A stretch of DNA of 64,000 bases. Origin: Fluviispira vulneris (lineage in GTDB: Bacteria > Bdellovibrionota_B > Oligoflexia > Silvanigrellales > Silvanigrellaceae). The notes beneath the pieces were generated by a model. It was given only the letters and a program-made list of their open reading frames with translations, did no database searches and had not been told where the DNA came from. The position numbers and the translations under genes were made by a program. Below are positions 57,135 through 64,000 of the stretch, piece after piece. The stretch's first letter is position 1. Each line of letters starts with the position of its first letter. The DNA lies in the NCBI RefSeq assembly GCF_014281055.1, contig NZ_JACRSE010000005.1, forward strand, positions 398,309 to 462,308, written 5' to 3'.

Positions 57135-58514
57135 ATGCAATTTAACAATCTATTTACACATCGTAAAATTGGAATAATTTTTAACTCTTGCAAAAGATTC
57201 CCAATCACAATTATATTATCTATTTTATCAACATTATTAAATATCTCACTAGTCACTCAAGAGATCGACAACGAAATTTTCACTAGACTTGCACCCATTC
57301 TCTTTATTGGTATTATTTTTTCACTTGCCATTCATTTATCACTGGAGCATTCCTTTAAAAAATACTCATTAGTTATCACAGCTTTTACATCTATTTTATT
57401 CATATTAATTAATTATTATATTTTTAATATAAACGAAAACTTTTCCTATTATTTAAAAAATGCTCAATTGTTTGCAGGAATATCTTTATTTCTGACTTTT
57501 GCTCCCTTTTTAAATAGCAAAGATAATAACTCTTTTAATAATTACAATCAGATAATTATTAAAAGATTATGCATATCTATATTCTACAGCGCTGTTATTT
57601 TTCTCGGAACATTCTTAGCAGTCAAACTTATATCATATTTATTTGAATTTAGATCACATTTTACCAGTGATGCACATAAATACTTATTTTTTATAAGTTT
57701 CAATCTAATCCAAGTTTTTCTCTTTCTATCTGGCATCCCTAAAAAAGTAGATCTGCATCATAAAGTGATGAATATAACTTTCAGTCTAAAAACAATTACA
57801 TATAATATTTTAGTACCATTAACTTTGTTGTATATTTTTATCATGTACATTTACACTGGGAAAATAATTTTTACTTGGACCCTGCCAAAGGGTTATGTTG
57901 GCTGGACTCTTTCTTGCTTAAATCTTCTCGGCCTCATCTGTATACTTATCCTCCATGCAAAAAAAAGAGATGAGAAACCCAAATGGGTGCATTTTTTCGA
58001 AAAATATTATTTCATTCTTAATATTCCATTGCTTGGAGTTCTATTTGTTGGAGTTCTCACAAGAATCAATACCTATGGAATGACAGAAAGTAGATATCTC
58101 TTGTTGATCGGTTGTTTATGGGTCACTTTTATTTCAATTTACTTTATATTGACTCAATCTAAACAATTAAAAATAATACCAACCTCACTCTCTGTACTGT
58201 TACTTTTTACAATATTTGGCCCTTGGAGCGCCTATAATGTTTCACTAAATAGCCAACTCAGAATTTTTAAAGAAATTGCAGGACAAAGTGGTTTTTTAGT
58301 TGAAAGACAATTGCATAAACCAGAAATGAATCTCACAAGCGATGAAAGGAATAAGATCCGTTCTGTACTCGCTTATATTATCGACTACCATGGGATGGAG
58401 TCCCTTAGAGGCACCATAAATGATGAACAACTAGAATTAGCCCTCAAAGATAAAAAAAATCGGGCCTATTATTTTATTAAAAAATATGGATTGAGCGAAG
58501 AAAAAAGCAAATAG
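57135..58514 (+). CDS. DUF4153-like multi-pass membrane protein
   Basis: Function unknown. The 459-residue protein has about ten to eleven predicted transmembrane helices and few charged loops. The segment GKIIFTWTLPKGYVGWTLSCLN and the later VLTRINTYGMTESRYLLL (split to stay short: RINTYGMTESRYLL) match the DUF4153 pattern, where an R-I-x-x-Y-G-x-T-E-x-R-Y block precedes the last helices. The C-terminal 70 residues are soluble (LRIFKEIAGQSGFLVERQ onwards). It stands alone, with a terminator 34 nt after the stop. Confidence 0.62.
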   Translation: MQFNNLFTHRKIGIIFNSCKRFPITIILSILSTLLNISLVTQEIDNEIFTRLAPILFIGIIFSLAIHLSLEHSFKKYSLVITAFTSILFILINYYIFNINENFSYYLKNAQLFAGISLFLTFAPFLNSKDNNSFNNYNQIIIKRLCISIFYSAVIFLGTFLAVKLISYLFEFRSHFTSDAHKYLFFISFNLIQVFLFLSGIPKKVDLHHKVMNITFSLKTITYNILVPLTLLYIFIMYIYTGKIIFTWTLPKGYVGWTLSCLNLLGLICILILHAKKRDEKPKWVHFFEKYYFILNIPLLGVLFVGVLTRINTYGMTESRYLLLIGCLWVTFISIYFILTQSKQLKIIPTSLSVLLLFTIFGPWSAYNVSLNSQLRIFKEIAGQSGFLVERQLHKPEMNLTSDERNKIRSVLAYIIDYHGMESLRGTINDEQLELALKDKKNRAYYFIKKYGLSEEKSK

Positions 58515-58547
58515 ACCACTTAAGCTCATGATTCACACAAAATATTT

Positions 58548-58571
58548 CGCTCGGCTGCTGAGCGTTTTTTT
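58548..58571 (+). terminator. Intrinsic terminator after the DUF4153-like gene
   Basis: Stem CGCTC / GAGCG with a seven-base loop, followed by a run of seven T. It lies 34 nt downstream of the stop codon at 58514. Confidence 0.85.
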
Positions 58572-58605
58572 CTTAAATTTTAAAAAAATATTTCGAATAA
58601 AATAG

Positions 58606-59262
58606 CTTGATTATATCGATGTCAAAAATTATATTGAAAACAAAAAATATAGCATTAAGAGATTTAATAAAATTAATCCAAAAAATTCTAATAATAAAAT
58701 TAAAGTAAAAACTTTACGGATCTTCCAAGACAATCATTATGTGTTTGCTCAATCTGAATATATATATACGAGTCCAAAAATTGGATTCGATATTTTCCTA
58801 TTTAAAGATGATAAAATAATTGAACATTGGGGTGTTCTTACCGACAAACTTGATAAAGATAAAATTGGTACAGGAATACAACTAAGTGGATCAATACAAA
58901 TAAAAGACTTAAATCTTACAAAAGAAAATAAAGAATTAGTAAATGATTTGTTTCAAAATGTTCTGATAAAAAATAATTATTCAGATATTACCAAATATAT
59001 TGATAGTAATTTTAAAGATCATATTCCATTGAAAAGTAAATTCAAATCCGTATTTCGAAAAGATATTTATAATCAAAATAAATTTAAACCAATTCGATAT
59101 AAAACAAAAGTTCGGATTTTAGGTGAAGGAAATTTTGTTTTGCTTGTAAGTGAAGGAACTTATGGATGTGAAAGTGTAACTTTTTATGACCTTTTTAGAA
59201 TTGAAAAAAAGAAAATAAGTGAATATTGGAATATTATAGAAGTTTCTGAATCCAATTCATAA
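58606..59262 (+). pseudogene. SnoaL/NTF2-like double-domain protein, 5'-truncated remnant
   Basis: Two copies of the C-terminal half of a SnoaL-like fold follow each other: the first reads VFAQSEYIYTSPKIGFDIF and IIEHWGVLTD, the second VLLVSEGTYGCESVTFYDLF and ISEYWNIIEV. The first permitted start codon is a GTG at 58741 with no Shine-Dalgarno, but recognisable SnoaL-type sequence (for example IKVKTLRIFQDNHY) continues in frame upstream of it to a TAG at 58603-58605, without any ATG, GTG or TTG. The terminator of the preceding gene is only 32 nt before that stop. The simplest reading is that the 5' end of the gene has been lost. From 58741 the frame would give 173 residues; a non-canonical ATT or ATC start cannot be excluded. 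Confidence 0.55.
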
Positions 59263-59294
59263 AATTTTTTTATTATTTTATTAAGGAAAGCTCA

Positions 59295-60500
59295 ATGAAA
59301 ATAGTGAAACCTATTATTTTATTATTGTTACTCATAAGCTTTAATAATTGCTCAAAAAACCCTTCTTCGAGCAGCACTAATGGAGTTCCAAATAATGGGG
59401 CAGGAGGAGGACCTAAAGGTATAGATCCTAATGTGTTTAGAGAAGAAAATCGAGCAACTTTCATTCGCCCTTACGAAAAATCTATTGTAAATAAACTTGC
59501 TGACCTTTGGGAAATAAGAAAAAGGCTTGAAGCTAATCTGAATTATTATAACAATGAATTAGTTATTGCAGATCGTCCAAAACAAAGTTGGCTTGAATCG
59601 TTAAATGAGAATTTCTTTCATACGATGGAAAGAATATATAATTATCGAAGAAATGAGCTGTGGAAATTTAAACCTTTAATAGATGATCCTTTGAATGAAG
59701 TTATTCTGCAATATACATATGAGGTTGCGAACAACGATAGTGGAAGATCATTTATTCGTGAACTTACAACTAAATGCCAATTTCACGAGCTAAGAGTTGG
59801 CTCACGCTTATTTTCTTCTATGCGGGAAAAATATGAAATTATAGATCCATGTATTTACCTTGAATATAAATCTGCGTGGGAAAAATACGACGAAGCCGCA
59901 AATGATGACACTGATATGAATGGTGCACTCAATAAGACTTATCCTAACAGTCCTTTTATATTTAGAGGTCCTGTGGGAGGTGAATTTGTAAGTCACCCTC
60001 TTTTAACTCAAGAAATATCGGGAAGAAGCCAACCAGAAAAAGACTATATAAAATATCTAAGAAAAAAAGTTGCAGAGGCATTTACACATTATATGAATCA
60101 ACCAATCAATGTGGGTGAAAATCCTCTTAAAGGAAATAATCCATTAAGAGCTCCAAATTTTAATACTTTTAATCTAAGCTTTGATGGAGAAAATCATTTA
60201 CTTAATTTAATGCTTGACCGTCAGTACTTTAGTTCCTCAAACAATATTGGTCTTTTTTTTATTGCTATTAATCCTGCTCAATCTAAGCTCATTGATGCTG
60301 TTTTTAAATCAATTAAAGATGCTGATGAAGAAAAATTTATAATAGCAACAGTTAAATTAGCAGCTTCACATCCAGCTTATCATCAAAGAAACATTGTTTT
60401 AGAAAGTTTTCCAGAACTTTTCATCACTAAAGATTTTAAAAATTATCAACTACTTTCTAGTTATATGCATTATTTATTAAACTGCACGCAGTTTGGTTAA
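59295..60500 (+). CDS. Predicted lipoprotein of unknown function
   Basis: I do not recognise this 401-residue protein. It begins with a classical lipoprotein-type signal (MKIVKPIILLLLLISF) and a cysteine at residue 19 in NNCSKN; the lipobox is irregular, with Asn before the Cys. A low-complexity Ser/Gly/Asn linker (about 22-45) leads to a helical, Glu/Lys/Tyr-rich body. AAGGAA lies before the ATG. The gene follows the SnoaL remnant by 32 nt and converges with the SDR gene (9 nt apart). A surface or periplasmic role is likely from the signal alone. Confidence 0.7.
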   Translation: MKIVKPIILLLLLISFNNCSKNPSSSSTNGVPNNGAGGGPKGIDPNVFREENRATFIRPYEKSIVNKLADLWEIRKRLEANLNYYNNELVIADRPKQSWLESLNENFFHTMERIYNYRRNELWKFKPLIDDPLNEVILQYTYEVANNDSGRSFIRELTTKCQFHELRVGSRLFSSMREKYEIIDPCIYLEYKSAWEKYDEAANDDTDMNGALNKTYPNSPFIFRGPVGGEFVSHPLLTQEISGRSQPEKDYIKYLRKKVAEAFTHYMNQPINVGENPLKGNNPLRAPNFNTFNLSFDGENHLLNLMLDRQYFSSSNNIGLFFIAINPAQSKLIDAVFKSIKDADEEKFIIATVKLAASHPAYHQRNIVLESFPELFITKDFKNYQLLSSYMHYLLNCTQFG

Positions 60501-60509
60501 TTATTGAAT

Positions 60510-61358
60510 TCAATATTTAGCCCGTTTTTTTTGCATCATTTCCCAATCTTCAGGCTTCATTGCTTTTAAAAAATTGAATTCCCCTGCTCCTTGCAACCAC
60601 TCACCCCCATCTATGGTAACAACTTCGCCGTTTATGAAAGCTGCATAATCCGATACTAGATATGAAGCCAAATTTGCTAATTCAATGTGCTTGCCAGCTC
60701 TTCCCAAAGGATTTTTTCCTTCTAATTGCTCCCCCAGATTCGCATTGGGGACAAGTCTTTCCCAAGCTCCTTCTGTAGGAAAAGGGCCCGGTGCAATTGC
60801 ATTCATGCGTATCCCTTTTCCTCCCCATTCCACTGCGAGACTTCTTGTCATAGCTAAAACGCCTGCTTTTGCCATTGCAGATGGAACTACAAATGCAGAT
60901 CCAGTTGAGGCATATGTAGTTACTATATTTAAAACAGCAGCTTTTTGCTGTGTCTTTAACCATCTTTTTGCACAAGCTAGAGTCACATAACTTGTGCCAT
61001 GCAAAACAATATTGAGCACTGCGTCGATAGCTCTTGGTGATAAATCTTCAGTACGAGATATAAAATTCCCTGCTGCATTATTTACCAATATATTCAATTC
61101 ACCTTCCGAAAATATACTTTCTATCATATTATCTACAGATGCTGCATCTTTCACATCACACACTTTAAATGAAGCTTTATCATTTTTGAATTTATTATTA
61201 AATTCATGACAAGTTTCTTTCAGAATTTCTTCTCTTCTTCCACAAATAACTACTTGCGCACCAAGAGATAAAAATCGTTCTGACATACTTTTACCAAGTC
61301 CTGTTCCACCACCCGTAACTAATATTTTTTTGCTTTCTAAAAGATTTGATTCAAACAT
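60510..61358 (-). CDS. 2,4-dienoyl-CoA reductase-type SDR oxidoreductase
   Basis: NADP-dependent reductase of the classical SDR fold, probably for breakdown of unsaturated fatty acids. TGGGTGLGKSM binds the cofactor, and NNAAGNF is the NNAG motif. The usual Tyr-x3-Lys is replaced by Ser-x3-Lys (VVPSAMAKAGVLAMT near 165), as in mitochondrial and peroxisomal 2,4-dienoyl-CoA reductases. IRMNAIAPGPFPTEGAW and TIDGGEWL complete the DECR-like C-terminal half. There are 282 residues. AAGGAG lies 8 nt before the ATG at 61358. Confidence 0.85.
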   Translation of the reverse strand: MFESNLLESKKILVTGGGTGLGKSMSERFLSLGAQVVICGRREEILKETCHEFNNKFKNDKASFKVCDVKDAASVDNMIESIFSEGELNILVNNAAGNFISRTEDLSPRAIDAVLNIVLHGTSYVTLACAKRWLKTQQKAAVLNIVTTYASTGSAFVVPSAMAKAGVLAMTRSLAVEWGGKGIRMNAIAPGPFPTEGAWERLVPNANLGEQLEGKNPLGRAGKHIELANLASYLVSDYAAFINGEVVTIDGGEWLQGAGEFNFLKAMKPEDWEMMQKKRAKY

Positions 61359-61434
61359 GTATTATCTCCTTTGTCTGCGAATTTATAAATTACATTATAA
61401 TGGAAATAATAAGAGAGCAAAACTCTTTAAATAT

Positions 61435-61920
61435 TTATTTAATATTCTTTTTAAAAAGAGGTGAAATAAGATATTTTTTATTAATTTTGCAATATATAAT
61501 AGTTAAATCATATTTAAAAAAGATAATTCGCGCTCTTTGAATAATTTTCTCTAAACAAACTCTTAAACTCTCTTTACGTTGCGATGATGAAATTGAATAA
61601 CCTTCATAAAAAGCAGCTAAGAGTTCATTTCGAGTAAGCCCATATGGAAATTGCGAAAGCAAAATCATAAGTCGGCCCGGTTCTTTTGCAGATTCAACTG
61701 GAGAAACAAATTCAACATAAGATAAGCAGAGTTTTACCCATCGTTTCGCGACATAAGGTGATGATGCAACTTCGTTAAGCGCAAGTGCTAACGACTCCTG
61801 CATTTTGGTAAATTTTTCTCCACTCCTCAGTTTTTTTCGAATTATTCTGTTTCTTTTATCAGTTAGGGAGTCTTGTTCATTTTTAAGTAAATCAGAATTT
61901 TGCAGATTTTCGTAATCCAT
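61435..61920 (-). CDS. Conserved-looking hypothetical protein, 161 residues
   Basis: I do not recognise this protein. It is soluble, without a signal or membrane helix. The N-terminus is charged (NRIIRKKLRSGEKFTKMQES), the middle is helical (LALALNEVASSPYVAKRWVK), and a GRLMILLSQFPYGLTRNEL segment is followed by a basic C-terminal part. AGAGGT precedes the ATG at 61920, which supports translation. It lies 76 nt upstream of the SDR gene on the same strand and might be transcribed with it. Confidence 0.55.
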   Translation of the reverse strand: MDYENLQNSDLLKNEQDSLTDKRNRIIRKKLRSGEKFTKMQESLALALNEVASSPYVAKRWVKLCLSYVEFVSPVESAKEPGRLMILLSQFPYGLTRNELLAAFYEGYSISSSQRKESLRVCLEKIIQRARIIFFKYDLTIIYCKINKKYLISPLFKKNIK

Positions 61921-62235
61921 TTATACCTCTATTGTTTTGCGTTTAAAAAATGCATGGAAATAATTATCTTTTCCATATTTTAATTAATGCAATATTTATG
62001 CCAAAGAGGAATATTTTATATTATCATATACTTATAAATTTTACTAAAAAATTCTAAAAATTTTTCCGCCCGAAAATCAGACGATTTTTAAAATTTATGA
62101 ATGAATATCGGTCAATATTTTTTTTCGCTTTAAATTTTATGCTATTATAAAGGAATAGTTTTTACAGAATTGATTGATTATCGTACAATTAATTTCATAT
62201 TAATTTAACTCACAAATTTACAATCTGTAAAAAAT
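61921..62235. other. About 315-nt AT-rich gap before the rplS terminator
   Basis: No coding frame or RNA was recognised. It contains the upstream region of the 161-residue gene. A sequence TATTATAAAGG near 62142-62155 looks like a -10 element on the plus strand, but no gene follows it. Confidence 0.45.
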
Positions 62236-62268
62236 AAAAGCCTATAGAAATTAATTCCATAGGCTTTT
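62236..62268 (-). terminator. Intrinsic terminator of the rpmI-rplT-tRNA-rplS operon
   Basis: A 10-bp stem AAAAGCCTAT / ATAGGCTTTT with a 13-base loop. Read on the minus strand, it is followed by TATTTTTT, about 40 nt after the rplS stop. Confidence 0.85.
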
Positions 62269-62309
62269 AAGCTGTTTTCTGTCTGTATTTTTAGAAAATA
62301 CTACTTATT

Positions 62310-62711
62310 TTAAACTGATGCCTTAAGTTCTTCTGCTGATACATAGCGGCTCGAAATACGAGCAGCTTTACCACGAAGCTTACGGATGTAGTAAATTCTG
62401 GAACGACGAACTTTACCACGAACTTTGATATCAACATGGTCGATAAGAGGGGAATGCGCAAAGAAGTTACGCTCAACACCAATAGCGCCAGCTGACATTT
62501 TACGAACGAGGAAAGTAGAATTCGTTGTACCTTTACGGTAACGAATTACAGTTCCTTCGAAAGATTGTAAACGGTATTTTGGAGTTCCGTCTTTCTCAGT
62601 ACCTTCTTGGATTTTTACCCAAACGCACACAGTGTCACCAGCCTTGAAATTTGGCAATGGCTTTGTGCGCATGTACTTTGATTCAAAAGATTTAAGAATA
62701 GGATGCTTCAT
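62310..62711 (-). CDS. rplS: 50S ribosomal protein L19
   Basis: Ribosomal protein at the subunit interface. FKAGDTVCVWVKIQEGTE, QSFEGTVIRYRKG, FLVRKMSAGAIGVER and GKVRRSRIYYIRKLRGKAAR are L19 signatures. The frame reaches a GTG at 62723, but AGGTGG stands 8 nt before the ATG at 62711, giving 133 residues. L19 is usually in the rpsP-rimM-trmD operon; here it follows rplT and a tRNA gene. Confidence 0.96.
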   Translation of the reverse strand: MKHPILKSFESKYMRTKPLPNFKAGDTVCVWVKIQEGTEKDGTPKYRLQSFEGTVIRYRKGTTNSTFLVRKMSAGAIGVERNFFAHSPLIDHVDIKVRGKVRRSRIYYIRKLRGKAARISSRYVSAEELKASV

Positions 62712-62776
62712 AAACAAATCCACCTATAGCGAGAATTGCCTAAAATCGGATTCTCTAAAAAATAAAGTCAAGAAAA

Positions 62777-62854
62777 TGGTCGGAGCGACAGGACTTGAAC
62801 CTGCGACCTCTTGCACCCCAAGCAAGTGCGCTAGCCAGGCTGCGCTACGCTCCG
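62777..62854 (-). tRNA. tRNA-Pro (anticodon GGG)
   Basis: The minus strand folds into a full cloverleaf: acceptor CGGAGCG / CGCTCCG, D-arm with AGCGCAGCCTGGCTAGCGC, anticodon stem CTTGC / GCAAG with loop TTGGGGT, and T-arm with the GGTTCAAGT loop. A discriminator A and an encoded CCA end (62777-62779) follow. It lies between rplT (16 nt) and rplS (65 nt), inside the operon. Confidence 0.95.
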
Positions 62855-62870
62855 AGTCAAAAAATAAATG

Positions 62871-63230
62871 TTACTTAGTTAGAGCAGCCTTTGATTTTTG
62901 TACAAGAACCGCAAAAACAGCTTCATCATGAATAGCAATGTCAGAAAGTTGCTTACGATCGAGAGTGATACTCGCTTTCTTAAGACCATTCATGAACTTG
63001 CTGTATGGTAAACCATGAGCTCTTGATGCAGCGTTAATACGTTGAATCCAGAGTGCACGAAAATCACGTTTTTTAACCTTACGGTCACGATATGCATAGC
63101 AAAGTGCTCTACGAACAATTTGTATAGCTGTACGATAAAGTCTACTACGAGTACCGCGGTATCCTTTAGCTAATTTAAGAACTCTTTTATGACGACGACG
63201 AAGTTTAAAGCCACGTTTTGCGCGAGCCAT
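62871..63230 (-). CDS. rplT: 50S ribosomal protein L20
   Basis: Early 50S assembly protein of 119 residues. [21 protein letters not shown] and [15 protein letters not shown] are its signatures. It follows rpmI with a 135-nt spacer, in which an L20 control site could lie, but none could be recognised. Confidence 0.97.
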   Translation of the reverse strand: MARAKRGFKLRRRHKRVLKLAKGYRGTRSRLYRTAIQIVRRALCYAYRDRKVKKRDFRALWIQRINAASRAHGLPYSKFMNGLKKASITLDRKQLSDIAIHDEAVFAVLVQKSKAALTK

Positions 63231-63365
63231 AGTATATAACCTCCTAGAATGATGGCGCTGCCGAGTTATTCAGCAACCTTTGCTGGCCATTCATCTGTTT
63301 AAAAACAACTTAACGAACAATAAACTATTTTTAAGTTTTACAAAAACTTAGCCTAATAGCTTATT

Positions 63366-63623
63366 TTATAAACCGTTTGGTAGGCAACGGGAAACCAATC
63401 TTGAACTTTCAGCGCGCATGATTTTGAGCTTTTTCAAGCGTGTTTTACGGCTGCGGTTCTTAGAAGTTGCTTTGTGTTGCTTTCCTACGTGAGGAACCTT
63501 AACAAGACCAGTTGCAGTCAACTTATAACGTTTAGCTGCAGCTCTTTTAGTCTTAATAGCCTTGCTAACTTTCCCTTTGGACTTAGCAACTTTAGCTTTT
63601 ATCTTAGCTTTGGACTTTGCCAT
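63366..63623 (-). CDS. rpmI: 50S ribosomal protein L35 with N-terminal extension
   Basis: The C-terminal 62 residues (from KTKRAAAKRYKLTATG) match L35. They are preceded by about 23 residues that are almost only Lys, Ala, Ser and Val, making 85 residues instead of about 65. AAGGG lies before the ATG at 63623; no other Met occurs before the conserved part. Normally infC precedes rpmI; here a tRNA and 5S gene do. Confidence 0.92.
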   Translation of the reverse strand: MAKSKAKIKAKVAKSKGKVSKAIKTKRAAAKRYKLTATGLVKVPHVGKQHKATSKNRSRKTRLKKLKIMRAESSRLVSRCLPNGL

Positions 63624-63666
63624 GTGATTAACCCTTCAACTTAGAACAGACAAAAAACAGAAAATT

Positions 63667-63694
63667 CTTATAACACTGCCCTAAATAAAATCAA
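63667..63694 (-). promoter_or_regulatory. Candidate sigma-70-type promoter of rpmI
   Basis: On the minus strand: -35 TTGATT (63694-63689), a 16-base spacer, and -10 TATAAG (63672-63667). It lies between the rRNA-operon terminator and rpmI, leaving a leader of about 40 nt. Confidence 0.6.
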
Positions 63695-63741
63695 CCTTTA
63701 TTTTCAAAAGATCTAAGTAAGATAGGGTAACTTTTAAACAT

Positions 63742-63777
63742 AAAAAAAGCCCAAAAAGAAAATTCTTTTTGGGCTTT
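63742..63777 (-). terminator. Intrinsic terminator of the rRNA operon
   Basis: A 13- to 15-bp stem (AAAGCCCAAAAAGAA, 63746-63760, with 63763-63777). On the minus strand it is followed by seven T. It begins 8 nt after the tRNA-Lys gene and shows that rpmI is not read from the rRNA promoter. Confidence 0.9.
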
Positions 63778-63784
63778 ATATTAG

Positions 63785-63860
63785 TGGTGGGTCCGCCCGG
63801 ATTCGAACCGGGGACCACTTGCTTAAAAGGCAAATGCTCTACCGACTGAGCTACGAACCC
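63785..63860 (-). tRNA. tRNA-Lys (anticodon TTT)
   Basis: 76 nt including an encoded CCA. Acceptor GGGTTCG / CGGACCC, D-arm TAGCTCAGTCGGTAGAGC, anticodon loop CTTTTAA, and T-arm CCCGGTTCGAATCCGGG. It stands 18 nt after the 5S gene, at the end of the rRNA operon. Confidence 0.97.
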
Positions 63861-63878
63861 ACTAAAGGAAAATTAAAA

Positions 63879-63992
63879 GGCTGCACAGAGCTACTCTCCC
63901 ACACTTAAGAGTGCAGTACCATTGCCGCAGACGGGCTTGACTTCGGAGTTCGGAATGGGATCCGGTATTTCCCCGTCGCAATCAGCACAGCC
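63879..63992 (-). rRNA. rrf: 5S ribosomal RNA
   Basis: About 114 nt. The 5' GGCTGTGC and 3' GTGCAGCC ends form helix I. The internal block ATCCCATTCCGAACTCCGAA and the GTGGGAGAGTAG stretch are typical of 5S. The ends may be off by one or two nucleotides. The 23S gene should lie just beyond the right edge of the window. Confidence 0.95.
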
Positions 63993-64000
63993 AAAGCGAA

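Noticed and set aside
58619..58708. ATG-initiated 29-codon frame upstream of the SnoaL remnant
   Set aside because: It is in a different frame from the SnoaL-like sequence, which continues upstream in its own frame, and the short product resembles nothing.
60685..60990. 101-codon plus-strand frame
   Set aside because: Antisense to the SDR gene, whose cofactor and catalytic motifs are clear.
1..64000. CRISPR arrays, insertion sequences, integrases, toxin-antitoxin pairs
   Set aside because: No regularly spaced repeats, transposase motifs or known toxin/antitoxin signatures were found on reading both strands.

Overview
The window looks like chromosomal DNA of a Gram-negative bacterium with a low-GC genome (by eye about one third G+C, not computed). 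A complete outer-membrane set (Lol, BamA, Skp, lipid A enzymes), proton-pumping complex I membrane subunits and a GH20 chitobiase-type hexosaminidase fit a member of the Bdellovibrionota/Oligoflexia, for instance the Silvanigrella group. That placement is an inference from gene content and base composition; no 16S gene is in the window.

Layout. 1-7.3 kb (minus strand): the end-truncated GMC oxidoreductase, a GH20 hexosaminidase, an RsmB-like rRNA methyltransferase and the ribosome-assembly GTPase Der. 7.4-9.6 kb (plus): a PcnB/CCA-type nucleotidyltransferase overlapping a TrmJ-like methyltransferase. 9.6-21 kb is a very AT-rich accessory stretch: a two-module VOC-fold protein, an MltF-like lytic transglycosylase, a 2399-residue two-module NRPS (C-A-T-C-A-T-TE) and a PilJ-sensor/SpoIIE-type phosphatase whose membrane anchor is separated from the body by an A8 slippery run. 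21-24 kb (minus): P5C dehydrogenase and a KamA-family radical SAM aminomutase. 24.1-36.3 kb (plus) is one long envelope-biogenesis operon: lolC/E, lolD, bamA, skp, lpxD, fabZ, lpxA, lpxB, an MsbA-like exporter, lpxK and rppH. 36.3-40.6 kb (minus): serine hydrolase, mltG, an Rsm22-like protein and a CoA-pyrophosphatase-type Nudix, with 0-3 nt spacing. 40.7-47.5 kb (plus): nadC, a three-enzyme fusion BirA-CoaX-RluA, a cystathionine gamma-lyase/synthase, a small basic protein and a ureohydrolase. 47.5-55.1 kb: nuoA-H-J-K-L-M-N, the membrane arm of complex I without the peripheral-arm genes, closed by a terminator. 55.2-62 kb: a glycerol-1-phosphate dehydrogenase-like enzyme, a DUF4153-type membrane protein, a 5'-truncated SnoaL-like remnant, a lipoprotein, a DECR-type SDR and an unknown protein. 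62.2-64 kb (minus): the end of an rRNA operon (5S, tRNA-Lys, terminator), then rpmI, rplT, tRNA-Pro, rplS and a terminator.

Most genes are housekeeping and sit in tight operons whose logic is clear: lipid A made by LpxD/A/B/K is flipped by the MsbA-like exporter, while LolCD, BamA and Skp deliver lipoproteins and barrel proteins. The most unusual items are the BirA-CoaX-RluA fusion, the frameshift-separated phosphatase receptor, the compact NRPS and the split complex I cluster. No CRISPR array, insertion sequence or phage gene was recognised.
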